From the NCBI GenBank assembly GCA_023627715.1, contig JAMAHW010000096.1, forward strand, positions 62,001 to 126,000: DNA of 64,000 nt, written 5' to 3'. Position 1 is the first letter of the stretch; each line of letters starts with the position of its first letter. Source of the stretch: Periconia sp. R9002 (Eukaryota; Ascomycota; Dothideomycetes; Pleosporales; Periconiaceae). A model generated the notes under the pieces. It made no database searches, was not told the DNA's origin, and saw only the letters and a program-made list of their open reading frames with translations. The translations under genes and the position numbers were made by a program. Positions 8,544 to 21,122 of the stretch are shown here, piece by piece.

Positions 8544-10846
8544 TCAAGCATGATCCAATAAACCCAACCCATGCACCTCACCTGTCCACCCACTCCCAGG
8601 TCCGCCAACCCTCTCTAGTGGTGCCTCCACAGTAATGTATGCCGTTCGCATTGATTCGCCATTGATGCCGAGAATAGTATAGAAGGGTTCTTTGGTGCTC
8701 TGTCCACCATCCCATGATGACTGGACTTGTGTACGGTCGTCGCTGCCGTATAGCTGGAGTTGGACTTTTTCACCGAGAGGAATTTCCATAGTGGGACCCA
8801 TTTCTCGGTTCACCTGGCCTGGCGAAGCCAACGAAAGAGACTGCTGAGACCGGTAGTAATTCCCTCCACTGAGAAGAGTGATGATGGGCGTGAGGAGGAG
8901 GTCCGAATCGCGGCCGTACATGAGCGTGGTATTCGTAGGGTCAGACGTATTCGCAATCGTTAATGTTAGTGTCATTGTGTAGGTCTTTCCCTTTGAGCCG
9001 AGCGGAATGGAGAGCGCACATTCTCCATCCATGATCAATGATCCCGAAGCCGTGCGCGCGCACGTGGTGTTTCCATCGTACCCATTCCCACTGAGATCTT
9101 TGACGACGGTGGAGTTACTAGGCTGGTCGAAGGTGTATTGGAGAACTGACTCTCCTTTCGTTGTCACACTTCGCTCCAAATTCTGACCTGGGATCTTGGG
9201 ATGTAGTTTGTCGAACAAGGGTATGAATTCGTTGGTGTTTAGATCCGCACCCCATTGCTTGTCGCTTATAGCCGGGATGCCGAATTTCCAGGCATAATAC
9301 GCATCAGAATACACGCTGCTGTTGGGGCCGTAGTCGTTCCAAAGAGGCGCAATGGAGCCGACCACAAAGCTATTGTCGCGCGCCGGGTTGTTCTCGGCGT
9401 TCTTGGCGTCGAAAATATGGGGATACCAGAGGCCATTGTTGGCAGGGTTTCCGGTGAAGGTTTTGTTGTACGGGAGGGATTGGGGGTAGGAGCCGGAATA
9501 TTTGTTTACGACATAGAAGGTGTCTGTTTGAAATGTCAGCACCGAGACTATCCATTTGATTCGAGTTGATACGCACCGTCGGAGTTGAGCACAGAGTAGT
9601 TGTTCTTGATATAGTCGTTGTAGGGGTTATCCTCAAAGAAGGCCCAGTGCTGAATGGTGACGTTCTTGGCAACATTGTTTGTGTAAGATGATTTTGGCGG
9701 GAAGGTCCCCCATATCCTTGTGGTCTTGTTCGACTCGGAATGGATGAAACCTGCCAACTCATTCACGAAAAGGTTGTAATCGCTGACTGATGCAGTGTAC
9801 TCATCGGCTCCAATATGTACGACTTTGGAGTGAAACCATGGGAGAAAGGTCTTCCAAATGGTCTTCATTGTGGGGATGGTTTGGGGATGCGAAATGTTCA
9901 ACAGACTGAGATCGGTCGAGAGTCCGAGCTCTGGTTTCCATTGCACAATCGGAAGGGCATGTCCAGGTGCCTCGATTTCTGGGAGGATGGTGACACCACG
10001 CGCTGCGCATGAAGTTTGGATCGTCTCGAATTCTTCGCGAGTGAACGACTCGTTTCTGTGCTTGTTTAAACCTGCGACGTCGGTGGCATCACTCCAAAGC
10101 CGGAAGCGCGCGTACAGGGAAAGCGACTGCTGGCGGGAATAGCGCGGATTGTTATATAGATTATCACTGAGGTGAAGATGGAAGGTATTCTGCTTGAAGA
10201 AGGACATATAGGCACACATCTCAATAATGAAGTCGGAAGGGTAGTAGTGACGGCCCACGTCCAGCATCATGCCGCGAGTTGCCCAACCTGGTGAGTCTTT
10301 GGCGATGCCGTACGGGATGGAGCCATTGTTGAGGATGGCTTGCTGGAGAACAGTGCGCGTACCCCACCACACGCCCAAGGGGCTTGCACCTGTGATGCTG
10401 ATGCCAGAGGAGGATACATCGAGCGTGTAGCCTTCGGAGGTTTCATGCCCGGCAGCATCGAGGTAGTCGCTCGCATTTCCAAGAGTAAGTTTGATTGATG
10501 ACTCGACCAGTGCAGATTTGTCATTCGACTTGACAACAGAGAGTTCTTCCTTCTGGGTAATGGCTTTAAGATCCTCAGCGAATGTCTTTGCAAAGTCGCT
10601 CAACGTGGGCGGGATTAAGGTTAGTCCGCGTGTGTCGGTTGCGGTTGCGTAGTTGGCATCGACGACGATGTTCGTAACGCCGCTGAGGGAGTATGAGCTG
10701 CTGCCAGAAGTGTTGAATGGAACGGTCGGGATGCCCAGAAGTCGTCCTGAGGGAGGGCGTCAATTCCTCGTCCAGAGACAATTTTGTTGAATCATACCAC
10801 AGACTTCTTCCGCAACCGCCAGAACCCACAGACTTCGACGAATCAT
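8544..10846 (-). CDS. secreted GH20 beta-N-acetylhexosaminidase
   Basis: Three exons: 10846-10798, 10746-9577 and 9523-8544, with introns of 51 bp (GTATGA...CTCAG) and 53 bp (GTGCGT...AACAG); the joined frame is 732 aa. Family 20 enzymes remove terminal GlcNAc/GalNAc by substrate-assisted catalysis. Seen here: an N-terminal GH20b-type domain (ISITGASPLGVWWGTRTVLQ), then the TIM barrel with GMMLDVGRHYY, a QNTFHLHLSDN strand, and the catalytic pair Asp331-Glu332 in HIGADEY. The C-terminal third resembles a LamG-like beta-sandwich (DGECALSIPLGSKGKTYTMTL). Many N-x-S/T sites suggest secretion, although the short first exon encodes a weak signal peptide (MIRRSLWVLAVAEE) with two acidic residues. 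It may act on chitin fragments or glycoproteins. The divergent neighbour is a C2H2 protein. Confidence 0.88.
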
Positions 10847-11492
10847 CTAGGTGAATACACTATAGTGGCGGCCACGATCAAAGTAGCGTATATGTGTACG
10901 AGATGGCGCAAATCTCGACGACGCGTTGGCCATATTTGAAGTATCAGGGAAGTATTTTTTCGGGTCAATGAAGCCGAGAGGGGGATGGAGATGGACTGTA
11001 GGGGGAAGATTGTGGGAGATCGCGTGCGGGGCAAGTGCTTGCTTGGGAAAGTGGTTAAGATAAGTGGCGGATAATTGATAGCAAGAAAATCGTTTCGATA
11101 CAGGCGTACTCCTCAATCAACTAACGAAATTCTGGAGTATGCAGCAGAAATAGGAGTATTCGCGGAATTCTGTGGTGTGCGACAAGGAGACAAGAACGAT
11201 GCAAGGCTGAGGCTGACGGGTGTGCCTGGCACGTGACGTAAACCGGTGACGCGGGGAAAGCGGCGCGTAGCCGACATCACCGTGTGAACCATCACGACCA
11301 TCCCATCGCAAGACCTAACTGCCCGGCTCCATAAATCTTTTTCGCGCCCTATTGTTTCGCATCGCGACCCCACTTGTGCCGCGGACCCGACCTGTCTGCG
11401 ACCTCGGGCGCGCCCCGATCGTTGATAGTCCCGTCACTAGCACCACCCAATGGTTGGGACTTCTCCTACATTCTGCATGGTATCAAGACATC
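10847..11492. other. shared divergent promoter region (GH20 / C2H2)
   Basis: 646 bp between two divergent starts. The open frame runs back to 11352 on the plus strand, so an upstream, non-ATG-preceded start for the C2H2 protein is not excluded, but no second gene is supported. Confidence 0.45.
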
Positions 11493-12459
11493 ATGGACCG
11501 CCGTTTTTCCCCCCTGCATCGTAGCGGTACCCAGTTGCCCTCATTGAGAGGCTACGATAGCAGCCTTCAGACGCCTACGAGTCCACACATGCTCGCCTCG
11601 TCTGCGCTAAACACAAGCACTAGCAACGCGTTGATTCCTCCACGGTCACCCCCGCTGGGTCCTCCACTGTCACCCCCGCTGCGTTCTCTACAGACACCCC
11701 GACTGCCTTCTCCGCAATCATCCACGGTCGAATCCGCTGATTTCAACCTATCCAACTCCGCAAACCGGCCACCTTCCAGAACATCGTCTTTTGGCAGCGC
11801 CGGCACCGGCATATCGCATCCGCCAAGGACTGGGAGGAAAAGAAGCAAAACTATCGATATGAGCTTCGGGGAATTGTCTGAGCAATTTTCTCGCGTCGAA
11901 TCGTGGGCTTTATCTACAGAACCGGATATACAGCATAATCGGCCGTATGGGTTGTTCAAATGTGATCAACCCGGTTGCAATGCGCCACCTTTCCAGACGC
12001 AGTATCTTTTGAAGTAAGTTACTCTCTTCTGCATCAGATGGAGTCTTTTAGTAGGCTAGTACTAATATCTCCTGACTGATAGGTCCCATGCGAGTGTACA
12101 CCAACCACCTGGTTCATTTTTTTGCCCTCTCCCCGATTGTCCGCGCAGCGAAGGCGGCAAAGGCTTCAGGCGCAAAAATGACATGATTCGTCACGGACTA
12201 GTTCATGCAGGTCCGGGATATGTCTGTCCGTTTTGTCCTGACAAAAAATACAAATTTGTCCGACCAGATAGCCTTCAAAGGTGATCTTTCCAACTTTGCC
12301 TACCGTAAGCTCGATCAGGTACTAACCCATTTAATATCCAGACATGTCCGGGTGCATCATCGTCATAAAGGCAAAGATGATCCTCAGCTTCAAGAAGTCC
12401 TGAGACAAAGACCTCAACACGGCTCACGTGGACGTCGAAGGCGCGTCAGCAGTTGGTAA
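11493..12459 (+). CDS. C2H2 zinc-finger protein, three fingers
   Basis: Exons 11493-12013, 12083-12280 and 12342-12459; introns of 69 bp (GTAAGT...GATAG) and 61 bp (GTGATC...CCAG, with a perfect TACTAAC branch site). The product is 278 aa. The first 150 residues are Ser/Pro-rich and disordered (repeated PPLSPPL-type blocks) with a basic RTGRKRSK patch. The C-terminal third has three consecutive fingers: CDQPGCNAPPFQTQYLLKSH..H, CPLPDCPRSE...RHGLVH and CPFCPDKKYKF...HVRVH. The last two introns interrupt fingers one and three, which supports the splice calls because the zinc ligands are restored only after splicing. The tail RGRRRR is basic. It is probably a nuclear DNA-binding regulator; target unknown. 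Confidence 0.82.
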
Positions 12460-14499
12460 ATATAAACGTATCTTGAGCAGGTTCGCACGCTAAGTGGTCT
12501 CCACTTGTACAGAAGATCCCCTTTGATAGATTTGCGAGCACGAGTTGCCGCCGCCTCCGCTCACTCTCGCCAAAATCCCATTTCAACATTGCCGCGGATC
12601 TACATCTCCGCCGATGCCGCTACCCGCCAGTTATCCCGTCCGCACCCGTGGAAAAATTGGGTCCTGCGATCGTGCCTCGGAGCTTCCGTATCATTGTGTA
12701 CACCCATTCTCCGTTTTCATGGCCTGAATCCAATGTCGAGCTTGGCCTGAATTGTGCGTTGTTATACGAGTTCAATGTAACACTGGCATTCGTTTCTGTC
12801 TCCGGATCCGATTTTGACCTGACATCATGGCACTTACGATGTCGATGTTCAGAGCTATGGAAAGTGTCACATCAGCCCGTGATAAACTTCCACCACGAAG
12901 TTCATCCTGAAATGTAAGGCGTCAAAGACAAAAGTCGCCATTGAAGTCATCTATGAGCAATACATTTCAGTCTTGGAGGGGGGAAACTGGGCACTCTCTA
13001 ACAGAGCGGCGACGTGTGCACCCAGCTAAACACACTCCTGCTAGGCATAGATGTTGAGGTGAAGTGACAGCGCATTGTATCACAGACACGAGGTTAGCTC
13101 CGACATGAATTTTGGGACTCTCCTGGGTGCGGGCAGATGCTGGACGATTTGAACAATAGTGCGTTGTAGTACGGTCTATTCTACCCGAGCACTAGGGGGA
13201 GGATGGATGTAATGTACAGCGAACCCTACACGAGATGTGTATCTAACTGCTTTCGCACTCTTGCCGGGAAATTTCCATATCTTGCGGCAAATTACGGGCA
13301 AGAACCTTGGCTAGATTGCCAAAAGACTGAGAACCGGATGCAATGGTTGCTTGTTGTTCAGCGTGCCTTATGGGTTTGCCTTCATTCTGCGGCCGCATTC
13401 CGCCTTCTCGGTAGACTTGTTGATGACAGCATGTAAATTGCGAGCCTCGGGTATCCCGAGACTTTGGTATTTGTATACACTTTTCTGTATAGTTGCGCAG
13501 GGCGAAACGGTGAACGCGACACCTACTGCAGAGCCTAATGCTACCCCGTTTCAACAAGATGAAAACGAGTCCGAATGCAAATTTAGGCAGAAAAATACTT
13601 CCACGGTTCTTCACTCAATTAGTATGGCTACATGCGCTTTGTGAGGGACCGCATATCTATGTAACGCCTGAATGAGGCTTCGCTGGTTCTCGGGAGAGAG
13701 AGACAGACAAATTGTATGCCTGCAATGAATCAGTACAGTAGCATTACCGGACAGTTTAGTGTTAACAAAAGCGTTGTACTCCGACTAATGCCAATAGAAG
13801 GATGATGGCATTGTAGGTGTTCAGAGTTTGAAGCACACTTAGCGTCTTGATTCTCAGAATCTTTACCACAGTTCTTCTAAGTACGGGAATGCGGTATTGC
13901 TAAGCAAATGTATTCTTTAAGACAACTCATTGTGGACATGACACCGAAAATACGTTAATACACTTGGAAGCTCAGTGATTGTCATTTCAGCTCTATAGAC
14001 TTCTACGTCAGTCTCCATTCATCCACTTTTTCGTTAGTAATCTTTGGATATACTTTAATCGCAAAGGTCTCTGGTTGTCTAATGCATTGCCACTGAGATG
14101 ACTGAACTGAGGATATTTTACTTGATTGTTGAAAGCAGAGGCTGTTATATCTACTTATCATGGAAAGATGAATTAAGAGATCATGATTTCTACCAATTTG
14201 CCAGGTGTCTGTCATGTTCAGGATCTATAACACGTATCAGCAAAACGAATCTTGTGTTAGGGGGTTGTACACGTGATTGGGGTTCACGTCAATGCACGCG
14301 TACAGCACTAAATCGAGATGATATGGGTACAACCTCTGCTAGGAAACAGTGAAAGTACATGCGCTCGGATCAAGTCGTCTTTCACTCCTTCTAAATGGTT
14401 GCTCTGGGATTGGAGCCCTACTTAAACTACCACATCCCAAGTCAAGACAATCTTCCGCCACAACCCAATCCACTTTGCAGCTTCCTCGGGTTGAGCATC
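12460..14499. other. 2-kb region without a supported gene
   Basis: Overlapping open frames at 12505-12917 in three frames are unusually GC-rich at first but show no domain. They might be an untranslated or decayed extension of the C2H2 gene. The remainder (13000-14390) shows only short frames. Confidence 0.4.
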
Positions 14500-16615
14500 A
14501 TGTGGAAACTCAGCCTTCTTGCAATTGTCTTCCTGTGCACTCAGTACACTCTCGGCACAGATGAATCTATCCACACAAGCCCATCCTCGCCGCAAATAGT
14601 GCCTCGCTGGGATGGCGCCAAACTTGCAGACGATGAGACATTTCACAATGCTATGTGCATGGGCGCACGCCTCCTTTCAGCGATGGAAGTATCGGACGAG
14701 CAAGCCGGCAAGATCTTCCAGTCCACTGCCAATCCTCCTACGATGCGCAGCCCGTTCAAGGGCGACCCCAAACGGAAGTTTCCATCATGTTGATTGCTGT
14801 TTGCGGTTTTCTAACTCCGGTGGCAGGTGAATTGGAAGTTTGGGGTTGGACTGTCTCAGATCCAACGGCTGACCCTTCCATGTGCGATTTCGACGGCACC
14901 TGGCATTTCAAAAAGCCGTTCGACGCACTCAAGCTTGACACCAAGCCGAAAGCCAACGGTGGCGGTAATCTATGTTACGAAATAACGCATGGAGATGAAA
15001 CGAGCACCCCCTTGACCGAACAAAAGTATAAAGTCGAGGGGCGGGAATACATGGTTCGTATATTCTAATCCTATTCTACAATTCATAAGCTGATTTTCAC
15101 GACAGAAAACCGGGGGTATATGCCAGATTGCTGTGAACCACGCCGATGGAGGTAAGTGACTGACTGAATAGCCGCATAGATGAGAAGCTGATTGTCAACA
15201 GCCATCATCGCCCAAGGACGTCTTTCACCGGCAAATGCCGCCGAGCGTAACTGGCACCGCAAGCCGTCCGTTGATGAGCTCCCCGCACTCCGCACTATGA
15301 CCGACATTCTATGGAACACATGGTCTCGCGACAATAACAATGTCAAGAATGTCAAGTACTTTTGGGCACAATCAGTCTCAAATGATGACACAGAGGGTAT
15401 CATTGCTACCGCACTCAAGAAAGCCAATAGCAAGCTTGAGCCGTGGCCCGGAACTACCTTTACCATGACTTCGGAAGAGGGTCATGCTCTGTTAGGCAGT
15501 CCCAATGCGGTGTCATTTGGGGCTTTTCTAGTATCTCACAAGGAAGAGCTAGGCAACAAAATTATCACGAAAGCTATGGTGTTTTTGGGAAACGAAGACG
15601 ATAAAGCGCCGATGGAGGACAAGAAGCCAGAGCTTGGTAAGTGCTTCTCTTCGTACGTAGTATATCTGTCCGTACTAACCCTAGCGTCTGATTAGTTTTC
15701 GCAGTTGAAGATGTGCCTGACCCTATGCTTCAACTCTGCAGTAGACAGTGCTGCAGGGGTACATCGCCATCGGGCCCACAGGAGGAACCTCCGACTTCTT
15801 CAAACGATGCTCGAGGTTTGGAGAAGCGAACTCTTCTCAGTCCGCAAAATCCGGCCTTTGGAAGCGTCTGGAATTTTGTTAGGGATGTTTGTAGTCGCTA
15901 CTCCCTACTAGTAGACCTCGACAATGCCGTGGGAGCACAGACTGCATTCACACAATCACACTGGCGTAATGCCGGCAACCGAGTCTGCTTAGCTTCGCTG
16001 TACGGATGCACCGGTGTCGTGGTCGTCTCACGTAGACGTGTATGGATCGCGCACATCGTAGAGGATCCAACAGCAAAAGATCCGTCGCTATGGCAGTTTT
16101 ACGTCCTCTCGCCCCTACAGTACGGGGGTAGTGGTTCTGAAATCCCCAACGGCCAAGGCTTGAGTAATCTCGTCCAGCAGGGCGATTTTGCCCCTGCTCA
16201 ATATCCGCAAGCTTTCATCATCACGCCCAAGACACGGCGAGCGAGGCCGAATGACCCTCAACCGGAAACCATCGCTTACCCAGAACTGGTCAACACGCTC
16301 CAATCTACAATCGGCTACATTTTGAACGTCCAGGTCCAGGTGAGGACTTACGTAGCTAATGGGGCGACGTCGTACTTTCTGAACCAAGGCATTACGCCAA
16401 TGTCACATCCAGGTGTCGACATGCAGGATGGGAGCCCCCAATTTCGAACACCATATGGCAAGCTTGTCGTGAATTATGATAATAATCTCTACAATTTCCC
16501 GCGAGACCCGGAACGTCCGCGGGGTGAGCGGCGATGGGCTGGGTATGACCTCTGGCTTGCCGATAATCCCCAGCCGCTTGCGCGCGACGTGTGGCCGGCA
16601 TATCAGGATCAATAA
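14500..16615 (+). CDS. secreted protein of unknown function, five exons
   Basis: Exons 14500-14761, 14827-15053, 15106-15151, 15202-15636 and 15696-16615 keep one frame and give 629 aa. Introns 2-4 (52, 50 and 59 bp) have GT-AG ends. Intron 1 does not: the only placement I find that keeps frame uses a GCGACC donor with a CTAAC branch and CAG acceptor, so it may be a GC-AG intron or a damaged donor. Met1 starts a signal peptide (MWKLSLLAIVFLCTQYTLG). The N-terminal half has paired cysteines. The C-terminal half contains LYGCTGVVVVSRRRVWIAH, in which a Cys and a His lie 16 residues apart on adjacent strands, an arrangement like that of CheD/CNF-type deamidases, but I do not claim that function. 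A rest of about 200 residues ends in DVWPAYQDQ. I do not recognise the family. Confidence 0.72.
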
Positions 16616-17971
16616 GCGCTGTTGGGAGCGGATCAGATCCATTGGAAGGTTGTTGTTTTTCAGGCATAGGATAGGGGATTATCTGCTGTAATCAACGATA
16701 TCTCCTTACAAATTATGAATGTACGTACATGGAACTATGCGAGGGCTAGGCGCTGGGTGAATTTGGCTGCCTAGCTTATGTGTCCTATAACGGGTTCAAT
16801 GTAATGCTATGTTTCCTTCGTGAATGTTCCTCTAGACCTAGACAGCCAGTGATGTATTGCGATGCCTAGGTACTCCCACATGTACAAGGTAAGTAGTATC
16901 TCTGTAAACAAATACTGTATTCTTAAGTAGTAAACCTAGAGGAGACGTACTAAAAAGGTACTATAGAAATATTTTCCTAGTATCCTACTTACTCTTATAA
17001 GAACTAAAATCTCAATAAGAAAAGATCCTTGAAGCATTATATGTAGAATGGTACGTGTTGTGAGTGCGGGTTATTTTGACACCTGGGTGACAGGGGAAGA
17101 TAAGCCAGAACAAAAAGGTGATGCGACATAGGGAATCGCGACGGGCTGTACTCATGTAACTGCATGCGTCAAGGTATTTAGAGTACACACTATAAATATA
17201 ATCCTTAAATTTAGCAAGCATGCAGGCTCTCTCTTTGCACAATCCTACGAGAGCTTGTATGATAGGCCGAAATGTAAACAAGAATCTGCAGCGCCTCGTT
17301 CCAGTGGTGGTGGCTTAATGTCTTTAGTCCTATGTTTTTCTGTTTATGCGACAAAAGTCTCGAGAAATTGGTTTCCTTTCTCTTTCATTTTGTTCTTGCG
17401 ACTTAGTGCAGACTTCCTCTGTGGGAGCAAAAAACAAAATGCTTCCAGCTAGGATAATGTACATATCAGTCTCGCAGCTGTACACACCCATTTTTAATAT
17501 TGGGGAAACGGAGCTCTCGCATGGAAGCCTCGGAACGGTTTATCACTTCGAAAAGGTTTGGCATTGAGAACGAAGTCCTGGCCCCGGATACGTCAAAGCA
17601 TTCTTGCCGTGGGTTCACGGGGAGCGCATCTGCCTGGGAAGTAATTCAGTTAAGTCAAACTCATCGCTGCTCTGGCATTAATTTTTACAGACAAAGTAGA
17701 TGTGCCGCAGCCCCGATCGGCTGAGTCAATAGTATATGCTCGTTTCCGATTGTTTAAGACAGGCGCAGATATCAATCACCAAGGCACAATGCTGTTTAAA
17801 ATTGCCAGGCCTTAGGAAGCTGCATGAGTCTGGAGCGGACGGGGTAACAAAGAAAACTAGACTGAGCAGAAAACTGAATGTATTCACTGTGGTAGCCTAG
17901 GCGAGAAAAGCCGACGGATAACCATCTCCTATCGCCTGTATACATTCCTTTGTGCCCTCCATCACTTCGTT
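16616..17971. other. intergenic, convergent region, no gene seen
   Basis: AT-rich between about 16880 and 17030, with CTAGG-containing short repeats (CCTAGG, CTAGAC). Small open frames at 17012-17724 lack domains or splice context. Confidence 0.45.
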
Positions 17972-19061
17972 TTAAAAGGTGGTGGACTCTGAGGCTGCAG
18001 TACCCGTTCGCTTACCTGGCCACCTGAGGCGGGAAAATCCAGTAACAATACTAGACTCACCCACGCCTTTCAGGAGTGGTTTAAGGATTGGGAGGCAAGC
18101 ACAGACGATACTCATGCCAGAGTGTACCGATGTCCATATTTTTGCATCGGAGAACGACCTGGTGTCGCCGGCTGAAGAATACCCTAGCCAGCCCAAAATA
18201 ACACGTACCAGGCCTGTGGCAACCACGCTATTGATGCAATCAGCACGTGAATGAGGATCGCAGGAAAGGTTTCTAAAGTATACGTACAAACCTCCTAGGA
18301 GAAAGACGCCTATAACGGTGATTGTATCCCTAACACCCATGTGCATCCTCATTACCATGCTAATCGGCATGGTGAGGATCAAAACGTCTAACACGATTTC
18401 GCATGCACCAGAAATCATCCAGAATCTCGAATAATTAAAACAGTACTGCGAATCTCCGACGTTGCCGTCCCAAGCATACTTTAGGGGAATACAACTGCAC
18501 AGCGCAGCGACTAGACAACCAACCCACCAACTGAGGACTAGACCACTCGCGATCCGTAGTTGATAGCGGAACATTTTGCTAATTTCGAATATACGATTAT
18601 ACATCATTAATATTCCGTGCTTGGTAATGCCAGCGAGCGGAAAATAGATGACACTATTGGCGAAGAGGGCTTTTATTTTGCTTTGGGTCTCTGCATTGGA
18701 TGATGCCTGCCCATCTGATTTGGTAGAGAAGACGGGTTGGTCGCGACTGGCGCGTGCACCTATCATCATTTTGTGAGCTGTGGATGCAAACACTTGGTTT
18801 CGGACGGCGCAACCAATTCGAACAGAATAAAACTCTCAACGCACCCCATACAAGCAGCACGGCTTCTGTAATCAGAATGATTGTGGCTACTAGAATAGTC
18901 CAATCGTCGATCTTCAGTCCCCCAGAGCTGCGTTTGGTCGAGATCCGGACGTAGAATCGAAGAATACAAGACACTACCGCTAGGCCAATGACTATTGCTC
19001 CAACGGCAGTAGTGAGAGTCTGGCCGTTTTGGGGCTGCGAATAGGGGGAAGTAGAAGCCAT
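17972..19061 (-). CDS. rhodopsin-like fungal integral membrane protein
   Basis: Exons 19061-18845, 18777-18288 and 18227-17972 give 320 aa. Intron 2 (60 bp, GTACGT...AATAG) is firm because splicing creates the family motif LLGGFVV. Intron 1 is less sure: I use GTGCGT to CACAG (67 bp), but an AAG acceptor 15 nt earlier also keeps frame. About seven hydrophobic helices are visible, beginning with VGAIVIGLAVVSCILRFYVR and followed by the DDW motif (KIDDWTILVATI). Also typical of this family of fungal seven-helix proteins are the FxxS/C-rich helix pairs, the MMYNRIF segment before helix four and the C-terminal VCACLPILKPLL. These proteins lie in the plasma membrane, related to Pth11-like receptors but without CFEM; ligand unknown. 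Confidence 0.82.
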
Positions 19062-19185
19062 GACTTCGCAACGGGAATTGATGTTTGAATCAGGCCTGAC
19101 CCATGGCTCGGTCTGTCAGAGGAGAAACTCTAAAAACCACTCCAAGAGAGCACAAGAAAGTAGAAATTTGACGGCCGAGAAGGCA

Positions 19186-19238
19186 TATATACCGTACCTT
19201 ACATACCTACCTACTTAGATAGGTATGGGTAGGTATGT
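19186..19238 (-). promoter_or_regulatory. TATA box and 11-bp inverted repeat upstream of the rhodopsin-like gene
   Basis: A TATATA at 19186-19191 is about 125 nt before the ATG at 19061. Just upstream lie two perfect 11-bp arms, ACATACCTACC at 19201-19211 and its reverse complement at 19228-19238, separated by 16 nt that also contain TAGGTA. This could be a dimeric regulator site or a hairpin. Confidence 0.4.
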
Positions 19239-21122
19239 AGATTGCAGAAATCATCCTAATGTACATCATGTCCAAGGCGTTTTGATAATTCCCGGCGTGC
19301 AGCCTGGGCGGAAGATTAGCCTATCACAAACGCGGCTTAGCATTGTCTTGGTCACACCGCTAGATTGGCCCCCCACCTTTACATACAAACCTCAAGATTA
19401 CTACAAAATAAGGATTATCTATTATGGGTATGTGGGATAATACGATGAAGAAAATCGTAGAGGGAGGCTACTTTTGGTGGGTTACTGCATTCAGTACGGA
19501 CGAATTGGTGATCAACTGTCTGTATGCACACTGCCTACCTCAAGTGCTACCTACTACATAGACACTGCGCCTGGAGTTCGCCTAACTTCCTTAAGGGTGA
19601 AGTTTGATTCTGCAGTCTTCAGCAATTCTTTCTAGTCCTCCTTATCCTGTTCCTGCGATTTTATCTAAGTCCCTGTTGCATATGAGAAGTGGTACAAACC
19701 CAGATAGTTGTTCCTAACAGCGTTTATTGTAACTTAAGTACCTGTCCCACGTCTCCCACACGGTGGGGTATTGTGCACGGCGGCGCGAGGCATTTCTCGC
19801 TGAATAAGAGACGATCCCTTGGCTTTCATGCAGGAATTAACGCGTGGAGAATTTGACACAATATTTATCAGATTAGCCATGCAGGATCCGGCGGAATCAG
19901 TGCGTGTCGGTGACATTGAAAGGCTGTTCTTTGAAGAAATTGTGTGCTTGAATACTCGCGCGTCCTCGATGACCTCAGGAAGGCCCTGCACTACAAATTG
20001 TAGGTTTAGAACTTCGTTCGAAAGGGCGATACACACGAAGCTCTAAGAACTACTCTTATCTACTACGGTAGCTTTGCCCACCGTAAGAAAGTTCCCGGAT
20101 CCGGAAATGTTTGGAGGAAGCTCATCCCATCCTTTGAGGGGTTCCGCAACATGCGGCGGATACTGGTACAATAATGCAGCATCTCACATTCCCATAAAAG
20201 CCCTCTTTAGTAGATAATGCCCATTTTTGGCCTACTGTTTTTTTTTTTTTTTTTTTTTTTTTTGCCCGTTTACTGGTCGCAAATGGAAAGACGCGCAATG
20301 TAGGATATGCTCCTGCTATTGAGTTTTTACGTCTAAATGTTCTAAACTGCGTTGTGCAACCAAATATAGTAGAATCCTCCTTAGTAAAAGGGATAGAAGA
20401 TATTTGGGTATATTTTGGCGAATGATGCGACTCGCGCTCGAATGATTCACTGTCTTGCATTCCTTGGTGAGATTAAAGCGATTAATGATAAATTTTGGGT
20501 CAAAATGTTCAAGCAACTTCAGCCTTGCCAATGAGATGATATACGCAAGTGACATCACATACTTAATTGCAACTCACGCAAATACCATAATGATACGTTC
20601 TACGACTGAATCACCAGTCTACTTCACATTTTTGGTGGAATTACTTACGGTATCAAAAAGGTCAAAATATCACACGCCCTCGGTTCGAGCAAGATCTATT
20701 CTCGTTGTATGCCCAAAGAGTGTTATGAGTCGATTAATGACGATGCGGATGGCGTTTTACTCTAGAAGTCAGCTTCGTGGAATATGTATCACGTAACACA
20801 TTGCTGAGGGATGAGGGGAGGGGCTCTTTGGCGCTCAAAGCTATCGTTTTCGATACCATCTAAATTTCTGAATTCTTAATCAAAACGTTTTACGAAAACG
20901 AGGCTGACTCGTGACCATAAGGCATTCTCTATGACTGACAGAATAACGTATTGATAAGGGACGATTCAGCCTAGCGCGCTGGCATGTGGCTGAGAGTGGC
21001 TTCCGGAGAGCTATTAAGAGGGTCAGTTAGCCCCGCCTCTCGAAATCTTGCGTCTCCAAATTTTGGTACGAGTAGCCTCAAACCTACAATTAATCACTAA
21101 ACTCCTGGCTCCCTGTAACAGC
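19239..21122. other. intergenic with a long poly-T tract
   Basis: No supported gene. A run of about 24 T lies at 20240-20263. Open frames at 19734-20046 overlap on both strands and have no domain. Confidence 0.45.
20240..20263. repeat. poly-T homopolymer tract
   Basis: About 24 consecutive T. It may be slippage-grown or the tail of a retroposed copy; no adjacent retroelement sequence is recognisable. Confidence 0.7.

Noticed and set aside
11567..11959. A minus-strand frame of 130 codons over the C2H2 gene's Ser/Pro-rich exon
   Set aside because: Shadow of low-complexity coding; the spliced C2H2 fingers fix the true strand.
20240..20263. Poly-T tract as the tail of a retroposon
   Set aside because: No reverse transcriptase, no target-site duplication and no recognisable element body next to it.
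20641..20720. tRNA-like GGTTCGA sequences, here and at 24786 and 42855
   Set aside because: No acceptor or anticodon stem can be folded around them.
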